From contig CM075773.1 in assembly GCA_037974665.1 (NCBI GenBank), forward strand, positions 63,332,763-63,396,762: a stretch of DNA of 64,000 bases. The letters run 5' to 3'. The notes below the pieces were generated by a model, which saw nothing but the letters and a program-made list of their open reading frames with translations, was not told the DNA's origin and searched no databases. The stretch comes from Ehretia macrophylla. Lineage: Eukaryota; Streptophyta; Magnoliopsida; Boraginales; Ehretiaceae. This document shows, piece by piece, positions 24,839 to 36,080 of the stretch. The translations under genes and the position numbers were made by a program. The first letter of the stretch is position 1. The number at the start of each line of letters is the position of its first letter.

Positions 24839-26185
24839 CTAAAAAGAATCTGCCTCAGGGATATCTCCTAAAAATATGCCATTCATAAAGGACATATTTT
24901 CTTCATCATTCTCTTGCAAACGTTCATATTCTACAGTAGAACTCTCTATGTCTCGGAGGAACTCAAGATTTGCTGCTGAAGCGTCAAAATGCTCCGCATT
25001 GTTTTGAACTGCTTCTTCCATGGAGCTGGTGGCAATTCCATTTGAAATATGATCAGCCTTCGTATTGCTATCAAGCTCCGCAGCGCTATCTGCTAATAAT
25101 ATGTCTTGCAAGTTGGACGCATATATGTCCATATCATCATCAACATCATCTTGCAATCTTTCAGAATGCTGGAGGCCTTGAGGCATAATAGGGTTTGCTG
25201 CAGAAGTATCAATATTCTCTGCAGGATCTGCAATAGGATGCTGTAGGTCCTCAGGCACGTGAGAATTCACTGCAGAAGCATCAACATTCACCATATCGTT
25301 TTGAATCGATTCTTCCATGGGTCTGGTGGCAGTTTCGTTTGCAGCTTCCATTACTCCATTATTCATGTGTACCTCTGCCTCTGCTTGTGACCCATTATTA
25401 GCGTACCAAGGCAATTGAGGCAACTGTTCTATAGACATGGTCGAGTCCGCTCCGAATGATGCCGTAGCCCAAAGATTTCCTTGTACCATATCTGTATCGA
25501 CACCAATTGTAACATGATGCTCACCCGGAAAACTCCATCGTGGTGTCTTCTCTTCTTGGGGAATATAAATCTCCTCTCTCGACTTTCTCTTGCCCAAATC
25601 TTGAGTATCAGCTTCTGATACAAGTATGATTTCAGAAATTTCTTGTTTCTTGAAGTTTTTCGATTCGTCCTTTGTAATTCTGCAAACAACATAGTCCGTG
25701 CTTCCAATGTCTATCAAGCCATCATCCGAAAGAGAATATTCATGCATAATCCAATGTCCTTTTCCATCAAAATCTTTCTTAGTCGACTTAAACGTGAACA
25801 TCCTTTTAGAGCCTATTTTCGTTTTCGTTTTCCCTTTCACAATATCTTTTGGCGCCGTATGTCCATGCCATTTACCACAGCCCGCTGTTCGAATAACGTT
25901 CTTATTACCCTGCCTCCCAAGCTTCGACAATTTAGTAAATACATAGATAGTCTTCTTAACCTTGCTCGAATCATCGTCACCATCAGTAACTAGGATGTTC
26001 CAAGGATCATTCTCGGTAAACAAATCCCAAGGATTTGCTTTCTCCCCGTAAAGGTCTCTTTCAACGATCCCCTCCCAAGGCAATGGCTGCCTCAAAAGCC
26101 TTCTCCTCAGGAATGATAGAAGCAATTCTTGATCCGAAGGCATGAATAGAAAACCTTCAGGAATATGAATACTACTGCTGCTCAT
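24839..26185 (-). CDS. NAC-domain transcription factor, copy 2, intact single exon
   Basis: This is a 448-residue protein from the ATG at 26185. NAC proteins are plant-specific nuclear transcription factors. The NAC domain covers about residues 7-180: IPEGFLFMPSDQELLLSFL (subdomain A), DPWNIL, YVFTKLSK, CGKWHGH (in place of the usual GYWKATG), IGSKRMFTF and WIMHEYSL, then YVVCRI. It is a divergent member. The C-terminal half is acidic and holds three related segments with the core DASAVN, DTSAAN or DASAAN, two preceded by MEE(S/A)(I/V)QN and two followed by ERLQ; this is a candidate activation region. Most NAC genes have introns in the domain, so an uninterrupted frame is notable. A GTG 36 bp upstream is in frame but unlikely as a start. 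Expression and target genes are unknown. Confidence 0.88.
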   Translation of the reverse strand: MSSSSIHIPEGFLFMPSDQELLLSFLRRRLLRQPLPWEGIVERDLYGEKANPWDLFTENDPWNILVTDGDDDSSKVKKTIYVFTKLSKLGRQGNKNVIRTAGCGKWHGHTAPKDIVKGKTKTKIGSKRMFTFKSTKKDFDGKGHWIMHEYSLSDDGLIDIGSTDYVVCRITKDESKNFKKQEISEIILVSEADTQDLGKRKSREEIYIPQEEKTPRWSFPGEHHVTIGVDTDMVQGNLWATASFGADSTMSIEQLPQLPWYANNGSQAEAEVHMNNGVMEAANETATRPMEESIQNDMVNVDASAVNSHVPEDLQHPIADPAENIDTSAANPIMPQGLQHSERLQDDVDDDMDIYASNLQDILLADSAAELDSNTKADHISNGIATSSMEEAVQNNAEHFDASAANLEFLRDIESSTVEYERLQENDEENMSFMNGIFLGDIPEADSF

Positions 26186-26742
26186 CTTTACTATTCCTAT
26201 ATTATCACCAACAAATCTCACAAATCACTCTCTTGATGTCTATAATACCGCAATAACTCACAATCTTAACTAGGTTTTGTAATGATGAATATTGTGCGGC
26301 TAGCTAGATTGGCATACATATATATACTAGTATAACTGTAACTTGTGATGCAATCTAGTATAATGCATTAGGAAATACTATACTCACAAAAGGACTCAAA
26401 TTCTTACATGGGCGGTTTGTTAATTATAAGCATTCCAGAGTCCTATCTCTGATTAACTTCTTCTTCTCTAAATTCATTCATAATTTGATACGCAAAACAG
26501 TGAAGAACCAAGAACAGATTCAATTACATGAATGTTTACAAATTATGCATAACCAACCGGAGGGCATTTTCGGGTTTTCGATCTTAAATTCAACTGCCAC
26601 ACCATTACCCTTCAATACACAAATACAAACTCACCCACGCACCTAACAAATTCCCATGGCCTACACAATTCTCTGTCGACTATCTTGGTGATTTGGTTTA
26701 TGTATCTAAATTTAGACCCTATTCTATGTTTTGTTTTCTTCA
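26186..26742 (-). promoter_or_regulatory. 5' flanking region of NAC copy 2
   Basis: This is non-coding DNA upstream of the NAC ATG, nearly identical to 5034-5594. A TATA-like run, tatatata, lies at 26319-26326, about 135 bp before the start codon. Farther upstream the flank is cut by a LINE fragment and an inversion breakpoint at 27157, so distal elements present in the ancestral gene are now elsewhere in the window. Confidence 0.35.
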
Positions 26743-26930
26743 ATTATAAGTTCTATTTATTTTCTTGATTGAATTCACTATTTGATAGAGTTTTTTTTCG
26801 TGATTGAATTCACTATCTAATACCTTTTTAACTTTTTTTTTCTTGATTTTCAATAACTTTTGTTGTTCTTTTCCTTTTTTTTTGTGAGTTTGATTAGTTG
26901 TGCGTCTTGGGTTACCATTTGTGCCAAAAA

Positions 26931-27157
26931 TTGCAAATTCTTTTCTCTTTGCAAAACTGCAACCCTTTTATAAGGTCCTTCTTACAGTCACGAAGAATTC
27001 CCCCACCTCCTGTCAATGTTGAGGTTGTAAAAGCCAACAGCTGGTTTTCTGAACTTCACAATATTAGGCACATAAGAAGGTGGTCTTTCATAAGAACAAT
27101 AGAAGGACGCTGCCAGATTTAAGTCTCCCTTCCAATGCCATCTCTTTAAAACAATGA
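26931..27157 (-). mobile_element. LINE fragment (RNase H start), truncated at a rearrangement breakpoint
   Basis: The minus strand reads KRWHWKGDLNLAASFYCSY then AVGFYNLNID, as in 5781-6852. The fragment ends at DNV (GATAATGTC), where unrelated Copia sequence starts. Confidence 0.8.
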
Positions 27158-29460
27158 CATTATCAATGGTGAGAGGCAGATCACGGAACGTGGCTTTAGT
27201 GGGAGCAACAACCATGGTAGATCAAAATCAAAGAGTAGAAAGAATATCAAATGCTACAACTGTGGCAAGAAAGGGCACTTCAAGAAGGATTGTTGGAGCA
27301 ACAAAAAGAATCCCGATGTGACAAATTCTCAGGGATGTGTAGCAACTGCACCAGATGATGGAGATATTTTATACAGCGAAGCAGCAACTGTAACAAAAGG
27401 TAGAAAGGAGCTCACTGATACTTGGATAATGGATTCAGGAGCACTATGGCATATGACTTCTCGTAGAGAATGGTTCCACACCTATGAACCTGTTTATGGA
27501 GGATCTGTGTACATGGGTAATGATCATGCCTTAGAGATTGCTGGCATCGGTACCGTCAAAATTAAAATGTATGATGGTACCATTCACACCATTCAAGGGG
27601 TACGACACGTGAATGGCTTGAAGAAGAACCTATTGTCCATTGGACAATTGGATGACCTTGGCTGCAAGACCCATATCGAGGATGGGATCATGAAGGTCGT
27701 CAAAGGAGCGCTTGTGATGATCAAGGCAGAAAAGATCGGGGTAAATCTATACATGCTTTTGGGAGATACATGGCAGGAGACAGATGTATCAGTTGCATCA
27801 GCCGGTCAAGAAGAATCAACTATAACGTGGCATCGCAGATTTGGCCACATGACAGAACGTGGCTTGAAGATTCTCGCTAAACGTAAACTCCTACCCGGGC
27901 TCAAGATAGTAAACTTACCTTTCTGTGAGCACTGTGTTACCAGTAAGCAGCATAGATTGAAATTTGGAAGATCTACTGCCGAAGCAAACACATTCTAGAC
28001 TTGATCTATTCAGACGTTTGGGAATCACCGGTTTTTTTCCTAGGAGAAGCCAAATACTTTGTATCATTTATTGATGATTACTCCAAGAGACTGTGGGTGT
28101 ATCCAATCAAGAACAAGTCAGATATGTTTCCAATATTCAGAACTTTCAAAGCGCTGGTGGAACTTGAATCCGGGAAAATGATCAAGTGTTTGAGGACAGA
28201 CAATGGAGGAGAATACACTAACGGGAGTTTCCTGGCATTTTGCAAGCAAAAGGGTATTCAGAGGCAATTTATTGTTGCACATACACCTAAGCAAAATAGT
28301 GTAGCAGAGCGGATGAACAGAACTCTTCTTGAAAGAATGAGAGCTATGTTGGAAACTGCAGGTCTAGCCAAATCATTTTGGGCAGAAGCAGCTAGAACTG
28401 CCTGTTACGTGATAAACCGATCACCGTCAACTGCAATTGGGTTGAAGACACCAATGGAAATGTAGACCGGAAAACCCGCAGATTATTCTACCTTGCACAT
28501 ATTTAGGTGTCCGACATATGTGATGTATGGTTCCCAAGAAAGAACAAAGCTAGATCCAAAATCTAGGAAATGTGTATTCTTGGGAAATGTTGATGGTGGT
28601 AAGAGGTATCGCTTGTGGGATTCTACTGCCCACAAGGTTGTCATCAGCAGAGATGTGATATTTGCAGAAGATAAATTGCAAAGTGAAGACGACAGCAACA
28701 CTTCAAAGGAGATTACTACAATACAAATTGAAGATAAGTCAGAACAAGGAGATGTTTTTTCTGAAGCTGCACCGGAGCACGAGGAACAAGAACCAGATGA
28801 TGTTAAGGTTACAGAAGTCTGACGTTCATTGCGTTAGACAACAAGACCAACTTGGCATTTAGATTTTGTCATGGCGAGCAATGCTGCATATTGTCTTCTA
28901 ACGGAGGATGCAGAGACATCTACCTTTCACGAGGCTATAAAAAGCCCCGATGATGCCCTGTGGATGATAGCAATGCAGGAAGAAATTGAAGCTCTACATA
29001 GAAACAAGACATGGGAGCTTGTTCCACTACCACCTGGACGGAAAGCCATTGGTAACAAATGGGTCTACAAGATCAAGCGAGATGGTAATGACCAAGTAGA
29101 GCGATATCGTGCAAGACTGGTGGTGAAAGGATATGCTCAGAAAGAAGGAATTGATTTCAACGAGATATTTTTTTCCTGTGGTAAGACTTACAACTATCAG
29201 AGTAGTCTTGGCCATGTGTGCTGTGTTAGACTTATATCTAGAACAATTAGACGTAAAGACGGCTTTTCTTCATGGTGAGCTTGAAGAAGAGATTTACATG
29301 CTTCAACCAGAAGGTTTTGTTGAGAAAGGAAAAGAAAACTTGGTTTGCAGGTTGACTAAATCTCTGTCCGGTTTAAAGCAGGCGCCAAGGTATTGGTACA
29401 AGAGATTTGATTCCTTCGTGATTAGCCTCGGGTACAACAGACTCAATTATGTTGCACCGT
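27158..29460 (+). pseudogene. Copia (Tnt1-like) gag-pol fragment, truncated at both ends
   Basis: It has the same family as the element at 61695-64000. In order: end of gag with zinc knuckle CYNCGKKGHFKKDC (from 27252), protease region WIMDSGALWHMTS (from 27421), the pre-integrase block TWHRRFGHMTERGL, the integrase core FIDDYSK, LRTDNGGEY and NSVAERMNRTLLE (28001-28465), then reverse transcriptase from about 28960 with RYRARLVVKGYAQK and LDVKTAFLHGELEEE. It stops at 29460 before the YVDD box. Frameshifts and stops occur, for example a TAG at 28463-28465 where Trp is expected. gag upstream of the zinc knuckle is missing. Confidence 0.9.
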
Positions 29461-29923
29461 AGAGGATTGTATTTAAATATCCCAACTGGCATATAATAAC
29501 TTTAAAGATTTACCTTATTGTCTAAGTAGCTTGTTTGCTTGTGTGAAATGAGATAAAGAATGATTGAAATATTTAACCTTTAAGTAGGTTGAATAGAGTA
29601 TAATAGAGTGGTATGATAACCAATATCCTGACTAGGGAATTCTATAATCTATTGCATGCTTGCTTGTGGACTTTTGTTGTGTTCCAAGACTCGGATGGCC
29701 TTGAGGAGTTGTTGAATGTGATGAAAAGGGAGGATGAGAACTGTTAAAGAGCTTGGTTTATGATTTTGTGAGTTTATATTTTGTGTGCAGGTAAACTGTT
29801 AGCTCTATAAATAGGGAAAACTCCGTCCATTTCCCTTAAAATTTTTGTGCCCGGGTTTGGAATTAGGTTGAGAATAACATGGTTAATAGAAGTTCCAGTC
29901 TCGCGAGGGATCGAGGTGTTACA
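29461..29923 (-). repeat. LTR fragment (Tekay-like)
   Basis: On the minus strand it begins TGTAACACCTCGATCCCTCG at 29923, very like the LTR start at 10764. It then continues with the usual ...gtcatctcctcattt-style body, but only about 460 bp remain, ending where the Copia fragment stops. Confidence 0.7.
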
Positions 29924-29944
29924 CAAAGTCTGTCCTCATCTTTT

Positions 29945-30347
29945 GGAGTAAAATGTAGCATACCCCCTTATGTTTTGTAAAAGTTGCATAACAAACCCTG
30001 TGTTTTCAAAAGTGGCATAGAATCTCTTGTGTTATCTATAATGTTGCATCATAACCCTTCTATACAATTTTTCGTTAAATTTAACGGAGAGTGATACACA
30101 CACACTTACAATACAACTAAGAATTGCAAAAATTATTAAAATACATGTTCATTGACCAAAATACCCTTATATTGTTTCTAACTTTTTTTTCACTCATCTT
30201 CTTCCTCACCACTACCACATTCCACCACTACATATCTTCACCATAAATAATTTTAGATACTCAATATTAATAATCTTTTAAAAATTCTTATAACGTATAT
30301 ATAATTTTCATCTAGTAATTGAACCTTGAGATTGAATTTTAAATTAA

Positions 30348-30395
<48 letters not shown>

Positions 30396-31333
30396 ACGAC
30401 GGATGGTATGGCATTATACATTGATATTGGCAAATTTCGTGTTGCTATCACCTGTCATCCACAATGGATGGTTTAGTTAAAAAATATATAAAATTAAAAT
30501 AGATTAACTTTTGAATTAAACCCTATTTTTTTCAAAATTTTATGACTTTAAAATGCTTATTGTCTTTGACAAAAAAAAAAAAAAACTTGTTGTCGTGTAT
30601 TACTTTGATGGATCTTCGAACTGATACATTCGTCAGTCGCTGGTAGAGGTAGTTGCAGGAAGTGGCAGAGGTAGTTGGTGAAGCTGGCTAGAGGAATGGC
30701 GGAGATGGTAGGTTGTGGTGGCTATTTTATTATAAAGGATATAGATTATTTCGAGCTTTAACAAGACAAAAGATTATTTTCAACCTAATGGTCAAGTTAT
30801 TCACATGCGTGAGAAGGTTGTGGGTTCAAATCTCTGTAGTGGCAATATATTTTTTAAATTCTACCATTTGGTACGTGGCATTACTTTATTGGTCGGGCTT
30901 GAATCTCAAAACGACGTCGTTTGGGTCATCATCTTTAGCACTGCAGTGTGTTGATCCATGAAAAAACCTTTAAAATTTTATATCTTTCTCAATTCTTGTT
31001 GAAATCGCATTAAACTTGAAGCATTAGATTCGTAATTTCAAGTAGAATTAAAAGTGATAAAATTTATATGAATTTGTTTTAATCAAAATTTCATTAATGT
31101 GATGCATTATAGTGAAGAAATTTGAAAAGTTAAATAAAAATACAAACAAAAATAATTTAATGGGGATAATTTTGTCTTTTATAGTTTATGACAAAACAAA
31201 TTTAACAGAAGTTCATATTGGGGAAAGTGTGCAACATTATGAATAACACAGAGGGTTATACGCCACTTTTGAAAATACAAGGTTTATTATACAACTTTTG
31301 CAAAACACAAGGGGGTATGATACATTTTACTCC
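29945..31333. mobile_element. Non-autonomous DNA transposon with long TIRs, 1.39 kb
   Basis: The left end ggagtaaaatgtagcatacc and the right end (reverse complement ggagtaaaatgtatcatacc) form inverted repeats of at least 75 bp with further similarity inwards. The flanks carry atctttt (29938-29944 and 31334-31340). A related uninterrupted sequence at about 53515-53535 shows the empty site. The 7-bp duplication does not settle the superfamily (hAT is 8 bp, Mutator about 9 bp). No transposase frame is visible. Confidence 0.8.
30349..30392. repeat. (TG)n(TA)n microsatellite
   Basis: About eight TG units are followed by about fourteen TA units, inside the TIR element. Confidence 0.9.
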
Positions 31334-31651
31334 ATCTTTTTCAAAGAAAAATATTTTTACAAACTAAGAAACAAATCTCAGTAAGTGGTAACCCCCAAAA
31401 AAACTTCTTGGGACCTTTAAAATATTCTTATACGTTAGATAGTCATATTATCATAGTTCATAAATATCATATATTCAAAAATGATGAAGTTCATGCAAAA
31501 ATCATAAGATTTCATGCCTAGAATCATAAAAGTTCATGTCAAACTAAATTCATATGCCAAGAATTCATAGTGCCAGAAACCAAAGACAAATTCATATGCT
31601 ATGGTATACATGAGAAAAAAAATTACACTAATATAATATGCTATGCTATGG
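31334..31651 (+). repeat. LTR-like fragment hosting two DNA transposons
   Basis: The sequence from caaagaaaaatatttttaca through ccaagaattcatagtgccag matches 53527-53770 closely. Both are probably pieces of one LTR family whose start may be TGTCACGCCCCCAAAA at 48715. The TIR element 29945-31333 interrupts it, and the Mutator-like element at 31661 adjoins it. Confidence 0.5.
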
Positions 31652-31660
31652 GTTATATAA

Positions 31661-33349
31661 GGGCAAATTTCACAAATAGTCCCTATTGTTACCCTTTTGT
31701 CTCAGTTTAGTCCCTATTGTTCTATTTGTCTCAATTTAGTCCCTATTGTTTGCAAAAAAATCTCAATTTGGTCCCTTCCGTCAAATAAGGGTTAAATCTA
31801 ACAAAAAATTGGTCACGTGCACCGCACGTGACCACGGTCTCAGGGGCAATTTTGGAATATAACAATAAAAGTTCAATTTAGTCTTCAATGTTTTGAAAAA
31901 ATTTTATTTGAGTCCTCAATGTTTTAAAAAAATTTTAAATAAGTCCTCTATGTTTTAAAAATATTTTAAATAAGTCCTCAATGTTTTAAAAATGTTTCAA
32001 ATAGGTCCTCAATGTTTTAAAAATATTTCAAATAGGTCCTCAATGTTTTAAAAATGTTTCAAATAAGTCCTCAATGTTTTAAAAATATTTCAAATAAGTC
32101 CTCAATATTTTGAAAAGATTTCAATTAAGTCTTTACTTTGTTCACATTGATGAATGAACATGGTATGAACAAAGTTAGTCAACCCAGTGGTTTTGTGGAT
32201 GGGTTACAAATGAGTTATGACAGGACTGATGGATATTTTTTTGTAACTTTGTTCGTATTGATGAATGAACATGCTATGAACAAAGTTAGTCAACTCAGTG
32301 GTTTTTGTGGATGGGTTACAAATAGGTTATGACATGACTGATGGATATTTTTGTAAATAGATGGGATTATGACAGGATATGTAAAGATGATTTTTGTATG
32401 TGGATGGGACTATGACAACTAAATGTAATGACTTTAACCATATTTAATGACTTTTTTTATGACAGGTTATGGGATTATGACAGGCTTTTATGATTGATGC
32501 TTTGATGATATTATTGTTATGTTTTTTTTGGATTAAGGATGAAGAAACATCATTTTTTCTAATGTTGAGGTGTTTATGATTGTTTTCATAACAGGTATTC
32601 AAATGAAAAATGCTAAAGGTCTGTAGTTGGTAATGTATATTGTGTCATTATTCTGCCTATTTGTTTACGTATTCTGACTTCCCTAATTTGGTTTTGATGA
32701 ATTCGAATTTGGTTTCGCGGACGCTATCTTAGTTATCTATCACTTATTAGTAAAAAGCTAACTCGACTAAATTTTTTGAGCTACATCCATCAAGACAAGT
32801 CTATTTCCTCCTTGTTAACCACCCAAACCTTGTGTGTTTAAGAGATAGGGGACCGTAAGGGTTTATTTACAACTTTATAGAACAGTAAGGACTTAATTGA
32901 AATCTTTTCAAAACATTGAGGACTTATTCGAAATATTTTTAAAATATTGAGGACTTATTTAAAATATTTTAAAAATATTGAGGACCTATTTGAAACATTT
33001 TTAAAATATTGAGGACCTATTTAAAATATTGAGGACTTATTTGAAATATTTTTAAAACATTGAGGACTTATTTGAAATTTTTTTTAAATATTGAGGACTC
33101 AAATGAAACTTTTTCAAAACATTGAGGACTAAATTGAACTTTTGTTGTTATATTCCAAAATTGCCCTTGAGACCGTGGTCACCTGCGGTGCACGTGACCA
33201 ACTTTCTGTTAGATTTAACCCTTATTTGACGGAAAGGACTGAATTGAGATTTTTTTGCAAACAATAGGGACTAAATTGAGACAAATGGAATAATAGGGAC
33301 TAAATTGAGACAAAAGGGTAACAATAGGGACTATTTATGAAATTTGCCC
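31661..33349. mobile_element. Mutator-like non-autonomous element with long TIRs, 1.69 kb
   Basis: The ends gggcaaatttcacaaatagt and (reverse complement) gggcaaatttcataaatagt begin TIRs of about 450 bp that stay highly similar throughout. The flanks repeat gttatataa (31652-31660 and 33351-33359), with one extra base at 33350; a 9-10 bp duplication and long TIRs fit Mutator-like elements. Each TIR contains a tandem array of about 30-bp units (agtcctcaatgttttaaaaa) at about 31880-32115 and, inverted, 32885-33125. No transposase is present. Confidence 0.85.
32135..32355 (+). repeat. 111-bp tandem duplication in the Mutator-like element core
   Basis: Two units starting near 32135 and 32246 share actttgttc, attgatgaatgaacat and gtggatgggttacaaa. 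The duplication makes a short repetitive open frame (32138-32332) with no known domain. Confidence 0.75.
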
Positions 33350-33359
33350 AGTTATATAA

Positions 33360-33654
33360 TGCAAAGTATGACAATATAATTAAATATACTAATCAAATGG
33401 TGTATATTTAATCCAATCACCATGAGCTATAGCTTTAAATTAATTAACATACAACATAGGAACTAATAATTATAAGAAAGGTATATGTCTTATCATTTGC
33501 CTCTACAAGTAATTATAATATTGATTATTACATATGACAATATGATTACTTATCATATAGTGTGTAAATAAAATTGTTAGTAAATATATCCAAATTTCAA
33601 TACATCATATATTTCACAAAAATAAATAATAGTATTTGAGTCTTATTAACTTTA
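33360..33654. other. AT-rich spacer, nothing recognised
   Basis: No open frame, repeat or transposon end could be identified between the Mutator-like element and the LINE tail. Confidence 0.5.
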
Positions 33655-36080
33655 TTTGTTTGGCAAAACGAGAGGAACTTCCCTGTGGGGTTTTATTAAT
33701 TATCAAAAAAAGAAGTACAAGGTTGGAGGGGGACCAAACTTGACCTGCACTGGAGGGCGGGGAATTGAAGCATGTCCTACCGTCCTAACTACTCTAGAAG
33801 AGGTACAAGCCACCTCTTCTTACAAAGATCCTAATCAAGCTTCTTAATTGAGTTGTTAAGTGGAAAGATGTATAACATCTTTGCAAGAAACAACTCAATT
33901 AATAGCAACAAGCAAAAAGATACGAAACTGAAAAATTACAATAAAAGCAGTTAAAAGGAACCTATAATCTAAATTGAGGAAGAGCTGCTTTATCCAGATG
34001 GATCAAACCTCAAAGCCTTTTAAAGCTATTTGTATCCTCAAAAACTTGAAGGCTCGTAACAGAAACTCCAAGATTAGCAAGAAATCAGTTGGCTAGTTAC
34101 CTTATCTAAAAATGTGAGAGATCATGGCTCTATATTCTTTCAGGAGTTTTCTAGCTACTTCTATTTCATAACATATATCATATGACCCTTGTTTTTGTTA
34201 ATTTAGCAAGTGATTCCATTAAACTCAACAAAATTCATTACATCATGACAAAGAAACCATGGCACCAAACCATACTAGTCATTCACAAGTTGGTAGCCAT
34301 CAATATTCTAAAAAGTACCAATACGTGTGTTAGTTATATTTATCCTATATTTATGTACATTCCTGATTCTATACTTTACAACGAACTTCATTTCCTCAAA
34401 AACACACTCTTCATTAAGAGAAACCTGGTCATGAAGCCTTTTGTTTCTTTCACTCCAAAGAAAATAAAATGTGGCCGAGAACAGATATTTAAAAACTAGT
34501 GATTGGAGCTAATCACACTTGCAAACTTCAATCAGCCACTCAAGAACATTATTCCAAACAATTAGGAGTCGAGAACTACAAGAGTACCTCAGACCCTTAA
34601 GCCAAATCTTCTTCGAGAAACTACAGGAAAAGAAAATATGATCTCTAGATTCATCTAATTCACCACACAGCAGGCATTTAGGATTATCTTGTAAACCCCA
34701 GCTATTAAGTCGTTGTTTAGTAGGAAGACGATCCAAAATAGTAACCCAAGCAATAAAACTATGACAAGGAACATGTTGTTTAAACTAAACTAGATGGTAC
34801 CAAGGGACAGAGTTACCTCGAGCTCGAATGCCATCCCAAGTATGGTACAAGCTGAATTTACCGTAAAGGCTCAAAGTCCAAATCAGTTGTCCCGTCTAGT
34901 AACCTCCATAATAAAGGACTGGGCTTGTCTAACAATGGAATCAATCTCAACATTCGAAGAGAATGATCTTGGCAGCATAATAACATCAGCGATTGACAAA
35001 TCAATACTAATACCAAACTCAAGCACAACATCAAAAGAGAATCTATCAAGCAAAATACCATCCTCATGCCAAAGATATTTCCTAAAAAAAGTATTAACTC
35101 CATTGCCAAGTCTATGCCGAACAAGAGATCTTGCAATATTTCTAACACTCAGGAGCTTTCTCCACCCCCAAGCCACATTGATAGGGGTATCAATATCCTC
35201 AAATATTTTGCCCTTAAGAAGAACAGATCTTACCCAACGAGACCAAACAAAATTAGACTCATGTAATAAGGCCCAAACTTGTTTTAGCAGAAGAGAAGTA
35301 TTTAATTCTTCAAGCTGACGGTTTCCAAGTCCCCCTTCCTTAAAAGGTTTCATAACTAATATCCAAGCAACTTTAGCACGAGCCTAGCTAGCGGCATCCC
35401 CGTTCCAAAGAAAATGAGCAAATTTACTCTCTATATCTTTAAGAGTACCAATCGGCAATATCAACATGCTAGACAAAAAAAAATGGATCCCAATCAGAAC
35501 TAATTTAATAAGTTGAAGGCACCCAGCATATGAAAGAGATCTAGTAGCCCAATGATTGATTATACTCAACACTTTATCCACAAGTTCTCTGCAGGACTGC
35601 ATACCAAGTCTACCCGTGATTAAAGGGAGACCAAGGTACTTAATCGACAAAGAGCCCTCCTCAAACTCAAGAATCCGTAGAATCTGATTCTTAAGTTGAT
35701 CTCTACAATCCGCAAGAAATATGTTGCTCTTGCAAGGATTCATTTGTAAACCAAACATCCGATAGAAGAGCCTGAGTGAAGCTTTGATACAAGACACAAA
35801 TTAAACATCAGGTTTAGAAAATATGAGCAGATCATCAACAAACATAAAGTGGTTCAGCTTGAGTTTATGACAACTGGGGTGAAATAAAAACCCCCTTTTG
35901 AGAGCAACTTTGAAGAGGATGCAGGACAAGATTTCCATACCAATAACAAAAAAGTAGGGGGATAAAGGGTCCCCCTACCTAAGACCTTCAACTCCGTTGA
36001 AGAATCCCACAAGTTCACCATTAGCCACGATCGAGTACCTTGGAGAGAAAATGCATACTTCAATAAGCTGAACAAAAAAG
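33655..36080 (-). pseudogene. LINE (L1-type), 5'-truncated, degenerate
   Basis: On the minus strand the reverse-transcriptase region reads NGELVGFFNGVEGLR, a stop (35975-35977, where Gln is expected), then GDPLSPYFFVIGMEIL, and FVDDLLIF (catalytic box, about 35823-35842). It continues with KYLGLPLITGRLG, GGLGNRQLEELN and a C-terminal zf-RVT domain with CLLCGE and RDHIFFSC (34509-34736). The 3' untranslated part runs to about 33655. Upstream endonuclease sequence is absent. Multiple frameshifts make it inactive. Confidence 0.85.

Larger units (their letters stand above)
23806..27157 (+). repeat. Segmental-duplication block, copy 2, first part (direct orientation)
   Basis: It matches 2751 to about 6010: the 3' flank, the NAC gene, its upstream region, the left direct repeat and the start of the LINE fragment. 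The homology stops in the LINE at 27157, where Tnt1-like Copia sequence begins. On the minus strand the junction reads GATAATGTCATTG; the same GATAATGTC ends the other half of this block at 60974. Confidence 0.85.

Noticed and set aside
26186-26221. Upstream extension of the NAC frame by 12 codons
   Set aside because: The extension starts at GTG, not ATG; the ATG at 26185 directly precedes the NAC domain.
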